From Thiohalocapsa sp. (lineage in GTDB: Bacteria > Pseudomonadota > Gammaproteobacteria > Chromatiales > Chromatiaceae), in the NCBI GenBank assembly GCA_021736785.1, contig JAIPFF010000040.1, positions 1 through 51,882 of the forward strand: DNA of 51,882 nt, written 5' to 3'. Position numbers and translations under genes: made by a program. Positions within the stretch are counted from its first letter, which is position 1. Every line of letters begins with the position of its first letter. The notes beneath the pieces were generated by a model, which had not been told where the DNA came from, searched no databases, and saw only the letters and a list, made by a program, of their open reading frames with translations. Shown piece by piece: positions 26,305-34,725 of the stretch.

Positions 26305-26784
26305 TCAGATGTAGAGGCAGATGTCGCTCTCGCCGGCGAACTCGAAGAACGCCGCTGCACCGGCATACTCGACACCGTCGATGAATTCCTTTTGATCCAT
26401 ATCGAAGAGGTCGACCGTCATCTGGCAAGCAATCAGCTTGACCTCGGCCTCCTGGCACAGCTCGCGCAGTTCTTCCACGCTGGCGACGCCCTTGGATTTC
26501 ATCTTCTGCTTCATCATGGACGTCATCATGCCCTGCATGCCGGGCAGCGCGAGCCCGAGCACGGGGAACCACTTGTCCATGCCCATCGGCATCGGCATGC
26601 CCGGGTTGCCGAGCGGCGTCACTTCCAGGGACAGCTTTTTCTTCAGCAACTGCAGCCCGTAGAAGGTGAAGAAAATCTGCGTCTCGTAACCGAGCGCGGA
26701 CGCCGTGGATGCCAGAATGAACGGCGGGTAGGCCCAGTCGAGAGAGCCCTTCGTGGCGATGATCGCCAACTTCTTTTCGTCCAT
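26305..26784 (-). CDS. dsrE2: DsrE2-family sulfur-transfer protein
   Basis: The 159-residue product begins MDEKKLAIIATKGSLDWAYP and contains SALGYETQIFFTFYGL, a Met-rich GMPMPMGMDKW segment, a hydrophobic PGMQGMMTSMM stretch and LIACQMTVDLF with conserved Cys120. These are features of DsrE2 proteins, membrane-associated members of the DsrE/TusD family. GGAGG lies about 7 bases before the ATG. In sulfur oxidisers dsrE2 sits with rhd and tusA, as here, and the proteins pass sulfane sulfur among themselves towards Dsr or sHdr oxidation. It lies 62 bases downstream of tusA on the same strand. Confidence 0.93.
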   Translation of the reverse strand: MDEKKLAIIATKGSLDWAYPPFILASTASALGYETQIFFTFYGLQLLKKKLSLEVTPLGNPGMPMPMGMDKWFPVLGLALPGMQGMMTSMMKQKMKSKGVASVEELRELCQEAEVKLIACQMTVDLFDMDQKEFIDGVEYAGAAAFFEFAGESDICLYI

Positions 26785-26846
26785 CGTTTCCTCCTGCAGG
26801 GGACCCCGTTACGCGGAGTCCTGTTGTTAGATACGGAGAGAGGAGG

Positions 26847-27077
26847 TCAAGACTTCTTGATCAAGAAGTGGAACTTGCCGCCTTCCTCCTTGGACTCCAT
26901 CAGATCGTTGCCGGTCTGCTTGGCGAAGGCGTCGAAATCCTTGACCGAGCCCGGATCCGTCGCGATCACGTGCAGCACTTGTCCCGCATCCATGCCGTTC
27001 AGCGTCTTTTTCGCGCGCAGAATGGGCAGAGGGCAATTCAGTCCGCTAGCGTCCAGTTCCTGATCGAAATCTGCCAT
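26847..27077 (-). CDS. tusA: TusA sulfur-carrier protein
   Basis: The 76-residue product has the TusA fold signature SGLNCPLPIL with sulfur-carrying Cys15 in the CPxP motif, then LHVIATDPGSVKDF. A persulfide forms on this Cys and is passed to partners. TGGAGG lies about 10 bases upstream of the ATG. In this context (rhd, dsrE2) it most likely acts in sulfur oxidation rather than tRNA thiolation, as TusA is the central carrier in that relay. The product is cytosolic. Confidence 0.96.
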   Translation of the reverse strand: MADFDQELDASGLNCPLPILRAKKTLNGMDAGQVLHVIATDPGSVKDFDAFAKQTGNDLMESKEEGGKFHFLIKKS

Positions 27078-27221
27078 GTTGTTGTACCTCCAAGGGATCG
27101 TTCGTTAAGTGACGGAAAAAGCTGCTTTAGAATATCAGCAACAGCGAAGGTTCTGATTTATAGGCCAAAGCGCAGCCCAACGCAAGGCAGAGCACGCTCG
27201 TGCCGACCGAGCCACGCTCCT

Positions 27222-27548
27222 TCAGGAGACCGAGAGCTTGCCGATCTCGAAACCGTGTCTGGCCCACGCGATGATGCCGCCTCGAAGATTCAGCATGTTG
27301 GCGTAGCCCTGCTGGCCGAGAAATTGGCAGGCATGATAAGACCGTGCGCCGCTGCGACAATACAGAACCACGTCTTTGTCGTTCGGCAGTTCCTGGGCGC
27401 GCACCGGCAGCAAGTGCATCGGGATGTGGAGCGCACCGGGGATCGCACCCTGCGCGACTTCGTCGGGCGTGCGAATATCCAGCAACAAAATGTCGTCGCC
27501 GTCGGCAAGGCGCTCGCTCAGTGTTTGAGAATCGATCTCGTTGACCAC
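27222..27548 (-). CDS. Single-domain rhodanese (Rhd)
   Basis: The 108-residue product is one rhodanese domain. LLLDIRTPDEVAQGAIPGALHIP precedes the active loop YCRSGARS with catalytic Cys64; key residues are Cys64, Arg65 and Arg69. It moves sulfane sulfur from donors such as thiosulfate or glutathione persulfide to acceptors, here probably TusA. It begins at a GTG (27548) with a weak upstream AGG. It is the first gene of the leftward rhd-tusA-dsrE2 group, with 144 bases before tusA, and has a good promoter upstream. Confidence 0.94.
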   Translation of the reverse strand: MVNEIDSQTLSERLADGDDILLLDIRTPDEVAQGAIPGALHIPMHLLPVRAQELPNDKDVVLYCRSGARSYHACQFLGQQGYANMLNLRGGIIAWARHGFEIGKLSVS

Positions 27549-27583
27549 GTGAAAAGACCTACCACTAACCCAAGTATTTCAGT

Positions 27584-27612
27584 ATATTAATGTTTTTTGA
27601 CCAATGTCACAA
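27584..27612 (-). promoter_or_regulatory. rhd-tusA-dsrE2 promoter
   Basis: On the minus strand TTGTGA (27612-27607) is followed after exactly 17 bases by TAATAT (27589-27584). The spacer and surroundings are A/T-rich, unusual for this genome. Transcription would start near 27577, about 28 bases before the rhd GTG. Confidence 0.65.
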
Positions 27613-27793
27613 TGCGCGCGCCTTGCGCCGGCGCCGCGCCGAGACATGACGGGTAATCGCGTCAAGCATTCGCCCGCCTCAGTCATGGGCTTCGAGCGGG
27701 TCGGATTCCAGTGCGAGCTTGCCGACCCCGCCGCCCGGGAGGGTCCGCGCTCCCTCAACCCCAGCGGACGTCTGCTTTCGGTTGCAAGAGACC

Positions 27794-29224
27794 ATGGAAC
27801 ACCTTCCGATCTTTCTCGACATCAAGAATCAAGCCTGCCTCGTGGTCGGCGGGGGGCCCATCGCACTGCGTAAGCTCGAAAATCTCCGTCGCGCCGGGGC
27901 GCGCATCCGGCTGGTATCGCCGGCGTTGGTGCCGGAGCTGAGGGCGCGCCTCGACGACCCGCTGATCACTTGGCAGGAGCGGCGATTCGAAGACGCGGAT
28001 TTCCGCGACGTGCGCCTCGCGATCGCCGCGACGGACGACCGCGAGGTCAACCGACGCGTCGCCGAATTGGCCAAGGCGGCCGGCATTCCCGTCAACGTCG
28101 CCGATCAGCCGCAGGACTGCACTTTCATCATGCCGTCGATTATCGACCGCTCCCCGGTGGTCGTCGCCGTTTCCACCGGCAGCGCCTCGCCGGTGTTGGC
28201 GCGGATGATCCGCGCGCGACTCGAATCGTTGGTACCGGCCGGCTACGGCAGGCTGGCCGAGCTCTGTGCACGCTACCGCGACCGCGTCAAAGAACGCTTC
28301 GAGCAACAGCGCGACCGCCGGCGCTTCTGGGACCGCGTGCTGCAGGGCGGCGTCGCCGAACGGGTATTTTCGGGTCATCTCGAGGAGGCCGACGCGGCGA
28401 TGGAGCGGGAACTGGCCGCCGGCGGCAATCCGTCGGAGCTGGGCGAAGTCTACTTGGTCGGGGCCGGCCCCGGCGACCCCGATCTGCTCACTTTTCGCGC
28501 ACTGCGGTTGATGCAGCAGGCCGACGTGGTCGTCTACGACCGCCTCGTCGCCAAGCCGATCATCGACATGGTGCGCCGCGATGCGAGCCACATCTATGTC
28601 GGCAAGCAGCGGAATCAGCACACGATGCGCCAAGAGGAGATCAACAAGCTGCTGGCGCGGCTCGCCAAGGAGGGGCATCGCGTCCTCCGGCTCAAGGGAG
28701 GCGATCCGTTCATCTTCGGCCGCGGTGGCGAGGAGATCGACACGCTGGCGGCCGAGGGGGTGCCCTTCCAGGTGGTTCCCGGTATCACCGCGGCCAGCGG
28801 CTGTGCCTGTTACGGCGGCATTCCGCTCACCCACCGCGACTACGCCCAGTCGGTGAGCTTTGTCACCGGGCACCTGAAAGACGGGTCCATGAACCTGAAT
28901 TGGGAGCAGCTCGCGCAGCCGAATCAGACCGTGGTCTTTTATATGGGCCTCGTTGGCCTGCCGGTCATCGTGGATCAGTTGATGGCCCACGGCGTCTCGC
29001 CCGCAATGCCGGTGGCCCTTGTCCAGCAAGGCACGACGCATATGCAGAAGGTCTACGCCGGCACCCTCGCGACCATCCTCGCGGAGATCGAGGACGATCC
29101 ACCCGAGCCGCCGACGCTGATCATCGTCGGCGAGGTGGTCAAATTGCGCGAAAAGCTCGCCTGGTTCAGCACGATCCGCGACCCCGAGCAGGGCGCGACG
29201 ACTCCGGTGCTGCCGGGCGACTGA
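27794..29224 (+). CDS. cysG: CysG, multifunctional siroheme synthase
   Basis: The 476-residue product from ATG 27794 joins two modules. Residues 1-210 are the precorrin-2 dehydrogenase/ferrochelatase ([17 protein letters not shown] for NAD binding, [23 protein letters not shown]). Residues 218-460 are uroporphyrinogen-III methyltransferase ([41 protein letters not shown]). It converts uroporphyrinogen III to siroheme, the cofactor of sulfite and nitrite reductases including reverse DsrAB. It diverges from rhd across about 245 bases, so sulfur transfer and siroheme supply may share control. Confidence 0.97.
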   Translation: MEHLPIFLDIKNQACLVVGGGPIALRKLENLRRAGARIRLVSPALVPELRARLDDPLITWQERRFEDADFRDVRLAIAATDDREVNRRVAELAKAAGIPVNVADQPQDCTFIMPSIIDRSPVVVAVSTGSASPVLARMIRARLESLVPAGYGRLAELCARYRDRVKERFEQQRDRRRFWDRVLQGGVAERVFSGHLEEADAAMERELAAGGNPSELGEVYLVGAGPGDPDLLTFRALRLMQQADVVVYDRLVAKPIIDMVRRDASHIYVGKQRNQHTMRQEEINKLLARLAKEGHRVLRLKGGDPFIFGRGGEEIDTLAAEGVPFQVVPGITAASGCACYGGIPLTHRDYAQSVSFVTGHLKDGSMNLNWEQLAQPNQTVVFYMGLVGLPVIVDQLMAHGVSPAMPVALVQQGTTHMQKVYAGTLATILAEIEDDPPEPPTLIIVGEVVKLREKLAWFSTIRDPEQGATTPVLPGD

Positions 29225-29225
29225 A

Positions 29226-29241
29226 TCGCGCCGCGGCGCGA
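29226..29241. repeat. 16-base palindrome after cysG
   Basis: TCGCGCCGCGGCGCGA is a perfect palindrome one base beyond the cysG stop. It may act as an mRNA-end hairpin between cysG and the convergent HD-domain gene. There is no T-run. Confidence 0.45.
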
Positions 29242-29306
29242 CGGCGCGAGCGCTACGCTCCGCGCCCCCGCCGCCTCACGGCAGCCCCCGGCGTCCATGG
29301 CTTGGC

Positions 29307-29888
29307 TTACCGGTTCTCGACGCAAGCCAGGCAGTACGCATGTGCTTGATCGAACAGGTGCTCCAACCCCTCGTGTGTACCGCGCACCTGATCGACCACA
29401 CTGCAGGCCCATTCGCAATAGCCGACACGCCGGACCTTGTCCCAGTCGGCCGGAGGGCTTGCCGCCAGATCGCGGAGATTGGCGATCTTGTCCGCCAGCT
29501 TAACCAACCGCGCCTCGTAGCTTGCCTCCGCGGCGTGCAGAATCTGCAGCCTTTTGCGCTCGGCTTTCGGCAGGGTCTTGTCGTCGCTGACGGCCAAGAC
29601 GATGTCGCGCACTTGCGCGCCGAAAGCGGCCTCCAGTTCCTCGGGGGTCGTCTCGGTATCCTCGATGGTATCGTGCAGTAACGCGGCGCACAGTACCGCC
29701 GGCTCCGCAATGCCGCCCTCCTCGGCCAGGATGGACAGTACGGCGATCGGATGATTGATATAGGGGGAGGCATGCACGTCCTTGCGCCTCTGGCCGCGAT
29801 GCTTGCCGGCGGCGAAGTGGAGCGCGCGGACCACCAGGGTGAGTTCGTCTATACGCACGGTTTGCTCACTTGGGTTTTCATGGCACAT
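29307..29888 (-). CDS. HD-domain protein, small alarmone-hydrolase-like
   Basis: The 193-residue product is a stand-alone HD domain of the RelA/SpoT hydrolase type. HFAAGKHRGQRRKD is near residues 24-37, INHPIAV at 45-51, CAALLHDTIEDTET with the His72-Asp73 pair, and RLVKLADKIANLRDL near 125-140. These match the metal-binding pattern of (p)ppGpp hydrolases and MESH1-like enzymes. No synthetase or regulatory domain is attached. It probably hydrolyses (p)ppGpp or NADPH-like substrates, but the substrate is inferred only from family. The start at ATG 29888 lacks a clear ribosome site. It is convergent with cysG. Confidence 0.85.
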   Translation of the reverse strand: MCHENPSEQTVRIDELTLVVRALHFAAGKHRGQRRKDVHASPYINHPIAVLSILAEEGGIAEPAVLCAALLHDTIEDTETTPEELEAAFGAQVRDIVLAVSDDKTLPKAERKRLQILHAAEASYEARLVKLADKIANLRDLAASPPADWDKVRRVGYCEWACSVVDQVRGTHEGLEHLFDQAHAYCLACVENR

Positions 29889-29895
29889 CCGCGGC

Positions 29896-29901
29896 TATAC
29901 T
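29896..29901 (+). promoter_or_regulatory. Possible -10 element for the solute-binding protein gene
   Basis: TATACT lies about 100 bases upstream of the ATG at 30000, just past the start of the divergent HD gene. The best -35 candidate, GTTTTC, is 16 bases upstream and is a poor match. Confidence 0.3.
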
Positions 29902-29999
29902 CTCTGCGATCGATAGGCGCACGCCGGGGCGTATCGCCGGTTATCGCGAGGAGGCCTTGCCGTTTCAGGATGGACAATCCCGTACACTAACCCGCGCCG

Positions 30000-30791
30000 A
30001 TGGAATTTCCAACCGTTTTGCCGGCCGCCTGTCTGGCGCTGTCGGCAATGCTCGCCGGCACGCTGGCCGAGCCCGCGCCTGCCGTCGCCGAAGAGGGTCC
30101 GTCTCTTCGCGTCGGTATCGCCGCGAGCGGGCCGCCGATGGCGTTTTTCGAAGACGGCGTCTTGCACGGGCTCGAAGTCGATCTGGCCCGCGCCCTGGCC
30201 GATCGGCTCGGCCGGGAGCTCCAGCTTCGGCAGATGGCCGAGCCACGGCTCATCGACGGCGTGCGCGGCGGCCGCGTCGATTTGGCGCTTTCGACACTCC
30301 CCGACAGCGACCTCGAGGCCTTGGGGCTGCAGGCATCCTCCGCGCTGCTCGAAACGGGCCAGATGGCGCTGATCCGCATCGACGATGCACCGCACTACGG
30401 CCGGCCTATCGATCTGATGACCACGTCGGCTCGCGTGGGCTATCAATGGGGAACAGCCGGCGCACGATTCGTCCAGGCCAATTTTCCGAATGCGCAGCGC
30501 ATACCCTTCCCCGACGCCGCGAGCGCGGTGGCTGCGCTGCGTTCCGGGCACCTCGATGTCGTCGTGCACGATGCAACAACGGTGTGGGACGTTGCTGCCG
30601 CGCCGGGCGAAGAAACGGTCATGGGGATCTTCAAGCCGCTGACCGATCAACGCCTCGCCTGGGTGGTGCGCAGCGAGGACGTATTGCTCGCGCGAGCCAT
30701 CGACGCGGCCATCGCCGACTGGGGCAATTCGGGCCGACTGCGCGAGCTCATCAATCGCTGGATTCGTATTCGGGTCGAGGTTGCCCCCTGA
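30000..30791 (+). CDS. Periplasmic family 3 solute-binding protein
   Basis: The 263-residue product has an N-terminal signal peptide (about 1-30, ending APAVAEE). A family 3 periplasmic binding domain follows: LRVGIAASGPPMAFFEDG, GLEVDLARALADRLG and GGRVDLALSTLPD, then TTSARVGYQWGTAGARF and HLDVVVHDATTVWD. These resemble amino-acid-type binding proteins. No permease or ATPase gene is adjacent, so it may be an orphan component, a sensor partner or an enzyme-like relative. The ligand is unknown. It converges on the periplasmic rhodanese gene, 92 bases apart. Confidence 0.85.
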   Translation: MEFPTVLPAACLALSAMLAGTLAEPAPAVAEEGPSLRVGIAASGPPMAFFEDGVLHGLEVDLARALADRLGRELQLRQMAEPRLIDGVRGGRVDLALSTLPDSDLEALGLQASSALLETGQMALIRIDDAPHYGRPIDLMTTSARVGYQWGTAGARFVQANFPNAQRIPFPDAASAVAALRSGHLDVVVHDATTVWDVAAAPGEETVMGIFKPLTDQRLAWVVRSEDVLLARAIDAAIADWGNSGRLRELINRWIRIRVEVAP

Positions 30792-30883
30792 GTGCGCCGC
30801 GCGGCTCGGCGACCGCCGGACCCGTCGGCCGCGCCCGAATCGAGCCCATGCACGGCGTCGGACCGCGTTCAGGGCGTGTCGCT

Positions 30884-31594
30884 CTAGGGCGCTTGATCCT
30901 CGGCGAGGCCGGACAACTGGACCGTGGTCAGCCCCAATGCTTCCCAAGCCTGCATGCCGCCGCGGTACCATTTGATGCGGTTGGCCGGATAACCGAAGCC
31001 CAGCAGCGCCTTGATGTTGGTCGGTGACTGGCCGCACCAGGCTCCGTTGCAGAAGAACACCAAGGTCTTCACTCCCTCGAAGTTCCAGAGTCCGTCGCTG
31101 CTGACGGCACCGAACTCCAGTTGCAGGGTCTCGGCGATCTGCTGCGGCGACGCGTATTGCGGATCGAGTCGCGTGTAAGGGAGGTGAATGGCGCCGGGGA
31201 TGGTGCCGCGCCGCACCCATTCGACGGTGCGCGAATCAATCAGCAGAACCTCCGGATCGCCTGCCGCGATCCGCTCGATATAGTCGATCACCTCCAACTC
31301 GCCGAGGGTCTCCACGCCCGGAGCGAGTTGCATCGGCTGTACGCAATAGGGCGGGCACGGGCGCGCGGTCTTGTCGTAGGGCGCGTCGACGGTTGCCCCG
31401 GGATCCTGGCGGCGCATCAAGAGTACGGTCTCCCCGCGGAGAGGCACCTCCACGTAAGGCAGCGCCTCGGTGATCTTGACCGAGAGCGCCTGCAAATCGA
31501 AGAGATCTTCGGACGGATCCGCGGCATGCGCGGCAGGCAGCGCCCAGATCAGGTATACGGCTGCAGCCGCCGGCGGAATGAAAGAAATATTCAT
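30884..31594 (-). CDS. Periplasmic rhodanese-like protein with CNGxWC active loop
   Basis: From ATG 31594 (GGAG about 9 bases upstream) the 236-residue product has a signal peptide (about 1-26, ending AAHA). A Cys-containing segment RPCPPYC (Cys80 and Cys84) follows. The rhodanese domain (95-230) has DSRTVEWVRRGTIPGAIHLP and the active loop FFCNGAWCGQS with Cys182 and Cys187. Such paired-Cys loops differ from the simple CRxGxR loop and suggest thiol-disulfide or sulfane-sulfur chemistry outside the cytoplasm. Periplasmic rhodaneses of this type are common in sulfur oxidisers. It diverges from the thioredoxin-like gene at 31763. Confidence 0.88.
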   Translation of the reverse strand: MNISFIPPAAAAVYLIWALPAAHAADPSEDLFDLQALSVKITEALPYVEVPLRGETVLLMRRQDPGATVDAPYDKTARPCPPYCVQPMQLAPGVETLGELEVIDYIERIAAGDPEVLLIDSRTVEWVRRGTIPGAIHLPYTRLDPQYASPQQIAETLQLEFGAVSSDGLWNFEGVKTLVFFCNGAWCGQSPTNIKALLGFGYPANRIKWYRGGMQAWEALGLTTVQLSGLAEDQAP

Positions 31595-31762
31595 GGGTCG
31601 AACTCCGAGGCCCTTGGTGACAGGTTTTTCGTCGCACCGCGCAGAGGCCGGCGCAGCGCGCACGGACGTTTCGGCTGGCGTATGCTGCACGGTTTTCGCG
31701 CATCGAGCCGGCGCCGCCGGCCCGCGCGGCTTTATAGACCTTTCGCGAAGGAGCACAGCATC

Positions 31763-32290
31763 ATGCCGCAGCGCAAGCCGCCGCCCCGAGCGCCGCTGCG
31801 GCGCGCGGGCGGCTGGATTCTCAATATCGCGATCATCGCAGCGGTGTTCTACGCCGTGCAGCTATACAAATCGCGGCCGCTCGTCGATGGTCAAGCCCCT
31901 GCGCTCGAGGCCGCGCTGACGACGGGGGCGGGGTTCGATCTGGCGGCCTGGCGCGGCGAGCCCGTGCTGGTGCATTTCTGGGCGGAGTGGTGTCCCGTCT
32001 GCAAGCTCGAAGAGGGCGGCATTGCGAGCCTGAGCCGGGACTTTCGCGTCGTCACCATCGCGCTGCAGTCCGGCGACACGGCCGAGGTCGGCGCCTATCT
32101 CGCCGGGCGCGGTCTGGATTTCCCGACCATCAACGACCCCGACGGCCGGATCGCAGAGCGCTGGGGCGTGCGCGGCGTCCCGGCCAGCTTCGTGCTCGAT
32201 TCCGAGGGCGAAATCCGCTTCGCGAGCGTCGGCTATAGCCCCGGCATCGGACTCCGGGCACAACTGTGGCTGACGCGCGCATTGTGGTGA
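31763..32290 (+). CDS. Membrane-anchored thioredoxin-like protein (TlpA/ScsD type)
   Basis: The 175-residue product has one N-terminal membrane segment (about 17-35) and a periplasmic thioredoxin fold containing HFWAEWCPVC (active CxxC 77-80). GVRGVPASFVLDSEGEIRF has the conserved cis-Pro. It resembles ScsD/TlpA proteins that reduce or oxidise periplasmic thiols. AAGGAG lies about 11 bases before the ATG. It shares a divergent promoter region with the periplasmic rhodanese gene, so the two may act on the same sulfur or copper-stress chemistry. Partners are not shown by the sequence. Confidence 0.88.
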   Translation: MPQRKPPPRAPLRRAGGWILNIAIIAAVFYAVQLYKSRPLVDGQAPALEAALTTGAGFDLAAWRGEPVLVHFWAEWCPVCKLEEGGIASLSRDFRVVTIALQSGDTAEVGAYLAGRGLDFPTINDPDGRIAERWGVRGVPASFVLDSEGEIRFASVGYSPGIGLRAQLWLTRALW

Positions 32291-32365
32291 CGGGCGGCTT
32301 GCGGCTCGTTCCGGCGCGCCTCGCGGGCCGGCGCCGGAGTGCGAAATCTTCATCGGCGTTCGGAT

Positions 32366-32393
32366 TTGCCTTGTCGGCGCGCGAGGATATAAT
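32366..32393 (+). promoter_or_regulatory. Promoter of the FmdB-type gene
   Basis: TTGCCT (32366-32371) and a perfect TATAAT (32388-32393) are 16 bases apart. Transcription would start near 32400, giving a leader of about 34 bases with AGGAG before the ATG. This is one of the best sigma70-like promoters in the window. Confidence 0.75.
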
Positions 32394-32433
32394 TCCCGCA
32401 TATTAGAGAACATCGATATAGGAGATCGCGACG

Positions 32434-32688
32434 ATGCCGACTTACGATTACCGCTGCGACACCAACGGCCGCGTGGTCGAGGTCAGCCACCGCATGAGCG
32501 AGACGCTGTCCACTTGGGGCGAGCTCTGTGCCCGTGCCGAGGTCGACCTCGGAGATACCCCGCGCGATGCCCCGGTGCACCGCATGGCCACCGGCGGCAA
32601 TGTGATTTCAAGCAACAACCTCGGTAGCGGCAGCGCACCCGCCTGCGGCAGCGGCGGCTGCTGCCCGACCGGCGTCTGCGGCCTGTAG
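32434..32688 (+). CDS. FmdB-family zinc-ribbon-like protein
   Basis: The 84-residue product begins MPTYDYRCDTNGRVVEV as FmdB-type proteins do, but the second CxxC pair of a full zinc ribbon is missing. Instead a Ser/Gly-rich spacer leads to a Cys cluster at the end (ACGSGGCCPTGVCGL). I have seen this variant in sulfur-oxidising and related bacteria. It may bind metal or persulfide. AGGAG lies about 10 bases upstream, with a strong promoter further up. Function unknown. Confidence 0.83.
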   Translation: MPTYDYRCDTNGRVVEVSHRMSETLSTWGELCARAEVDLGDTPRDAPVHRMATGGNVISSNNLGSGSAPACGSGGCCPTGVCGL

Positions 32689-32806
32689 CCGACCCCGGCA
32701 CCTCCGCCGCAACCTTCCCGGCGCCGCTCGACGGCGCCTCGCCCCGAGCCGGGACCACGCTCGCGGCGGCCGGCCGGGCCGCCTCCGCCAACCACCGCAT
32801 CGCGGC

Positions 32807-33934
32807 TCAGTCGAGCTCACGATATTGCCCGCCCAGCGTCAACGGCAGCGTGATCTCCTCGCCGTCGCGCACCGCGCCGATCGTCACCTGATCGCCGATC
32901 CGATAGTCTTCCAGCACTTCGATCAGGTCACCCATTTGCTCCACGGGCTTGCCGTCGACCGTGCGGATGATGTCTCCGGGAATCACCGCGCCGTCACCGG
33001 TCACACGCGTCGCCCGAAGTCCGGCACGGTCGGCCGGCGACTGCGGCTCGATGCGAAGGATCAATACCCCGTCCACCCCGAGCTCGTTCAAAATGGGCCG
33101 GCTGACGCCATCGTCGCCGTAGATACCGATGCGCGGGCGTACATAGCTGCCGTGGGCGATCAGCTGGGGGACGACGCGGTTCACGGTATCGACGGGCACC
33201 GCGAAACCGATGCCGCTGAAACTGCCCGACGGGCTGTAGATGGCGGTATTGATGCCGATCAACCGGCCGGCACTGTCGAGCAGCGGTCCGCCCGAGTTGC
33301 CCGGATTGATGGCGGCATCGGTTTGAATCAGGCGCCGGATCTCGCCGTGCTGTTCGGAGTAAATGGTACGGTCGAGAGCGGAAACGACGCCGGTGGTGAG
33401 GCTGTAGTCGAAGCCGAACGGGTTGCCGATGGCAAACACTTTTTGACCGACACGCAAATCGGTGCTGCTGCCGATCGCGACCGGCTTGGCCAGCGCCGGG
33501 GAAGCACCGATCCGCAGCACCGCCAAGTCGTGCTCCGGGCTGGCTCCGACGAACTGGGCGTTGTACGTCCTGCCGTCGGCGAGCCGCACCCGCGCAGAGC
33601 GTGCGTCCTCGATGACGTGGTAATTGGTCACCACGTGCCCCTTCTCGTCCCATACGAAGCCCGACCCGGTGCCGCGGCGGATCTCGGTCAGATTGCGCGT
33701 CCAAGGGCTCTGCATTTGGGCCGTGGTGCTGATGAAAACCACCGACGGACTGGCGGTCTCGAAGATCTCGATGGTCGCGCGCTCGTCACCGGCGAGCTCG
33801 CCGCGCGCGGTCACCGCGCGGGGCTCGGCGCGCTGGCTCACTAGAGCAAGCTCGATCCAGGGCTTCGCGGCCAGCGAGAGCAGAAACAGGATCGCGGCCC
33901 AAAACAGGAGTCGGGTAAGCTCGAATCCATGCAT
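32807..33934 (-). CDS. HtrA/Deg-type periplasmic serine protease
   Basis: The 375-residue product has an N-terminal membrane anchor (about 7-25), a trypsin-like domain (about 60-260) and one PDZ domain (about 270-370). The catalytic triad is visible: His106 (TNYHVIE), Asp136 (EHDLAVL) and Ser214 (NPGNSGGPLLD). A single PDZ and a membrane anchor fit DegS-like or AlgW-like proteins that sense misfolded outer-membrane proteins and start the sigma-E cascade. A general DegQ-like role is also possible. It faces away from the DUF2892 gene across about 420 bases. Confidence 0.94.
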   Translation of the reverse strand: MHGFELTRLLFWAAILFLLSLAAKPWIELALVSQRAEPRAVTARGELAGDERATIEIFETASPSVVFISTTAQMQSPWTRNLTEIRRGTGSGFVWDEKGHVVTNYHVIEDARSARVRLADGRTYNAQFVGASPEHDLAVLRIGASPALAKPVAIGSSTDLRVGQKVFAIGNPFGFDYSLTTGVVSALDRTIYSEQHGEIRRLIQTDAAINPGNSGGPLLDSAGRLIGINTAIYSPSGSFSGIGFAVPVDTVNRVVPQLIAHGSYVRPRIGIYGDDGVSRPILNELGVDGVLILRIEPQSPADRAGLRATRVTGDGAVIPGDIIRTVDGKPVEQMGDLIEVLEDYRIGDQVTIGAVRDGEEITLPLTLGGQYRELD

Positions 33935-34355
33935 GATGTGTCGATGAGCTCCTTGAGGCGAAGCTGATTGAGCGGCCTTGCCGGCCGAAATTCAGCGCGG
34001 TCATCCGCGGCGAACGGGAGCGTAAGATCTCGTTCGTAATCGGGATTTGCGATCGGGCGGGTCGATAGGACGATTTTACGATGCCGCACCGCGGCAAGGC
34101 GAGTGCACCGACATTGCCGAAACGAGTACGATACCCGGCCAGGCGATGCGCAGCGGCGCGAATTGCATAATCGCAACGATCTACTTAACCCGCGGTCAGT
34201 ATACTTCGCAGGCTCCGATCAGGCGCCCGGCGTCTCGCCTGCCGTCGAGACGACGCACCCGTGAGGCGGCACACGCCGGGCAGACCGATAACGGACGCGT
34301 GCCGCGCTCGCACCTGCAACTTAATCTAGGCAACCCCACAACCGGGAGAATATCG
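33935..34355. other. Divergent intergenic region between the protease and DUF2892 genes
   Basis: No credible gene is seen. It must hold both divergent promoters. TATACT at 34200-34205 is a possible -10 for the rightward gene, without a good -35. I see no clear sigma-E-type element for the protease gene, no terminator and no repeat. Confidence 0.45.
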
Positions 34356-34550
34356 ATGACCAAAAACATGGGAAAGCAAGACCGTAACTTGCGTCTCGTC
34401 GCCGCGGGCCTGCTGATCCTGGCCGGCATTCTGACCAACACCTGGTGGCTGACCATTCTGGGTCTGGTCCCGCTGGCGACCTCCACGATCGGTTTCTGCC
34501 CGGCTTACGTGCCGTTCAAGATCGACACGCGTAAGGACGGCGAGGCCTGA
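34356..34550 (+). CDS. Small DUF2892 (YgaP-like) membrane protein
   Basis: The 64-residue product has two membrane segments (about 13-29 and 31-46) and the family pattern NMGKQDRNLRLVAAGLLI followed by GLVPLATSTIGFCPAYVPF. GGGAG lies about 7 bases upstream. In YgaP this membrane domain is fused to a rhodanese and is linked to cyanide or thiol sulfur transfer. Here it stands alone, in a region with two other rhodanese genes. Confidence 0.88.
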   Translation: MTKNMGKQDRNLRLVAAGLLILAGILTNTWWLTILGLVPLATSTIGFCPAYVPFKIDTRKDGEA

Positions 34551-34725
34551 TCACGCCCGTTCGATCGCGCAGGGTGCCCGGTTGCGTCAACCGTCGGGCG
34601 CCCTGCCCCGGTGCCGGTTCGCGCAAGACGTTGCCGGTGCCCGCAACGGTTAGCGGCGTCGAAGCACTCGCCGCGCCACCGCGGCTCGCTTGTCGCGATC
34701 TTTTCGATCAAATATCTCCGACCCC

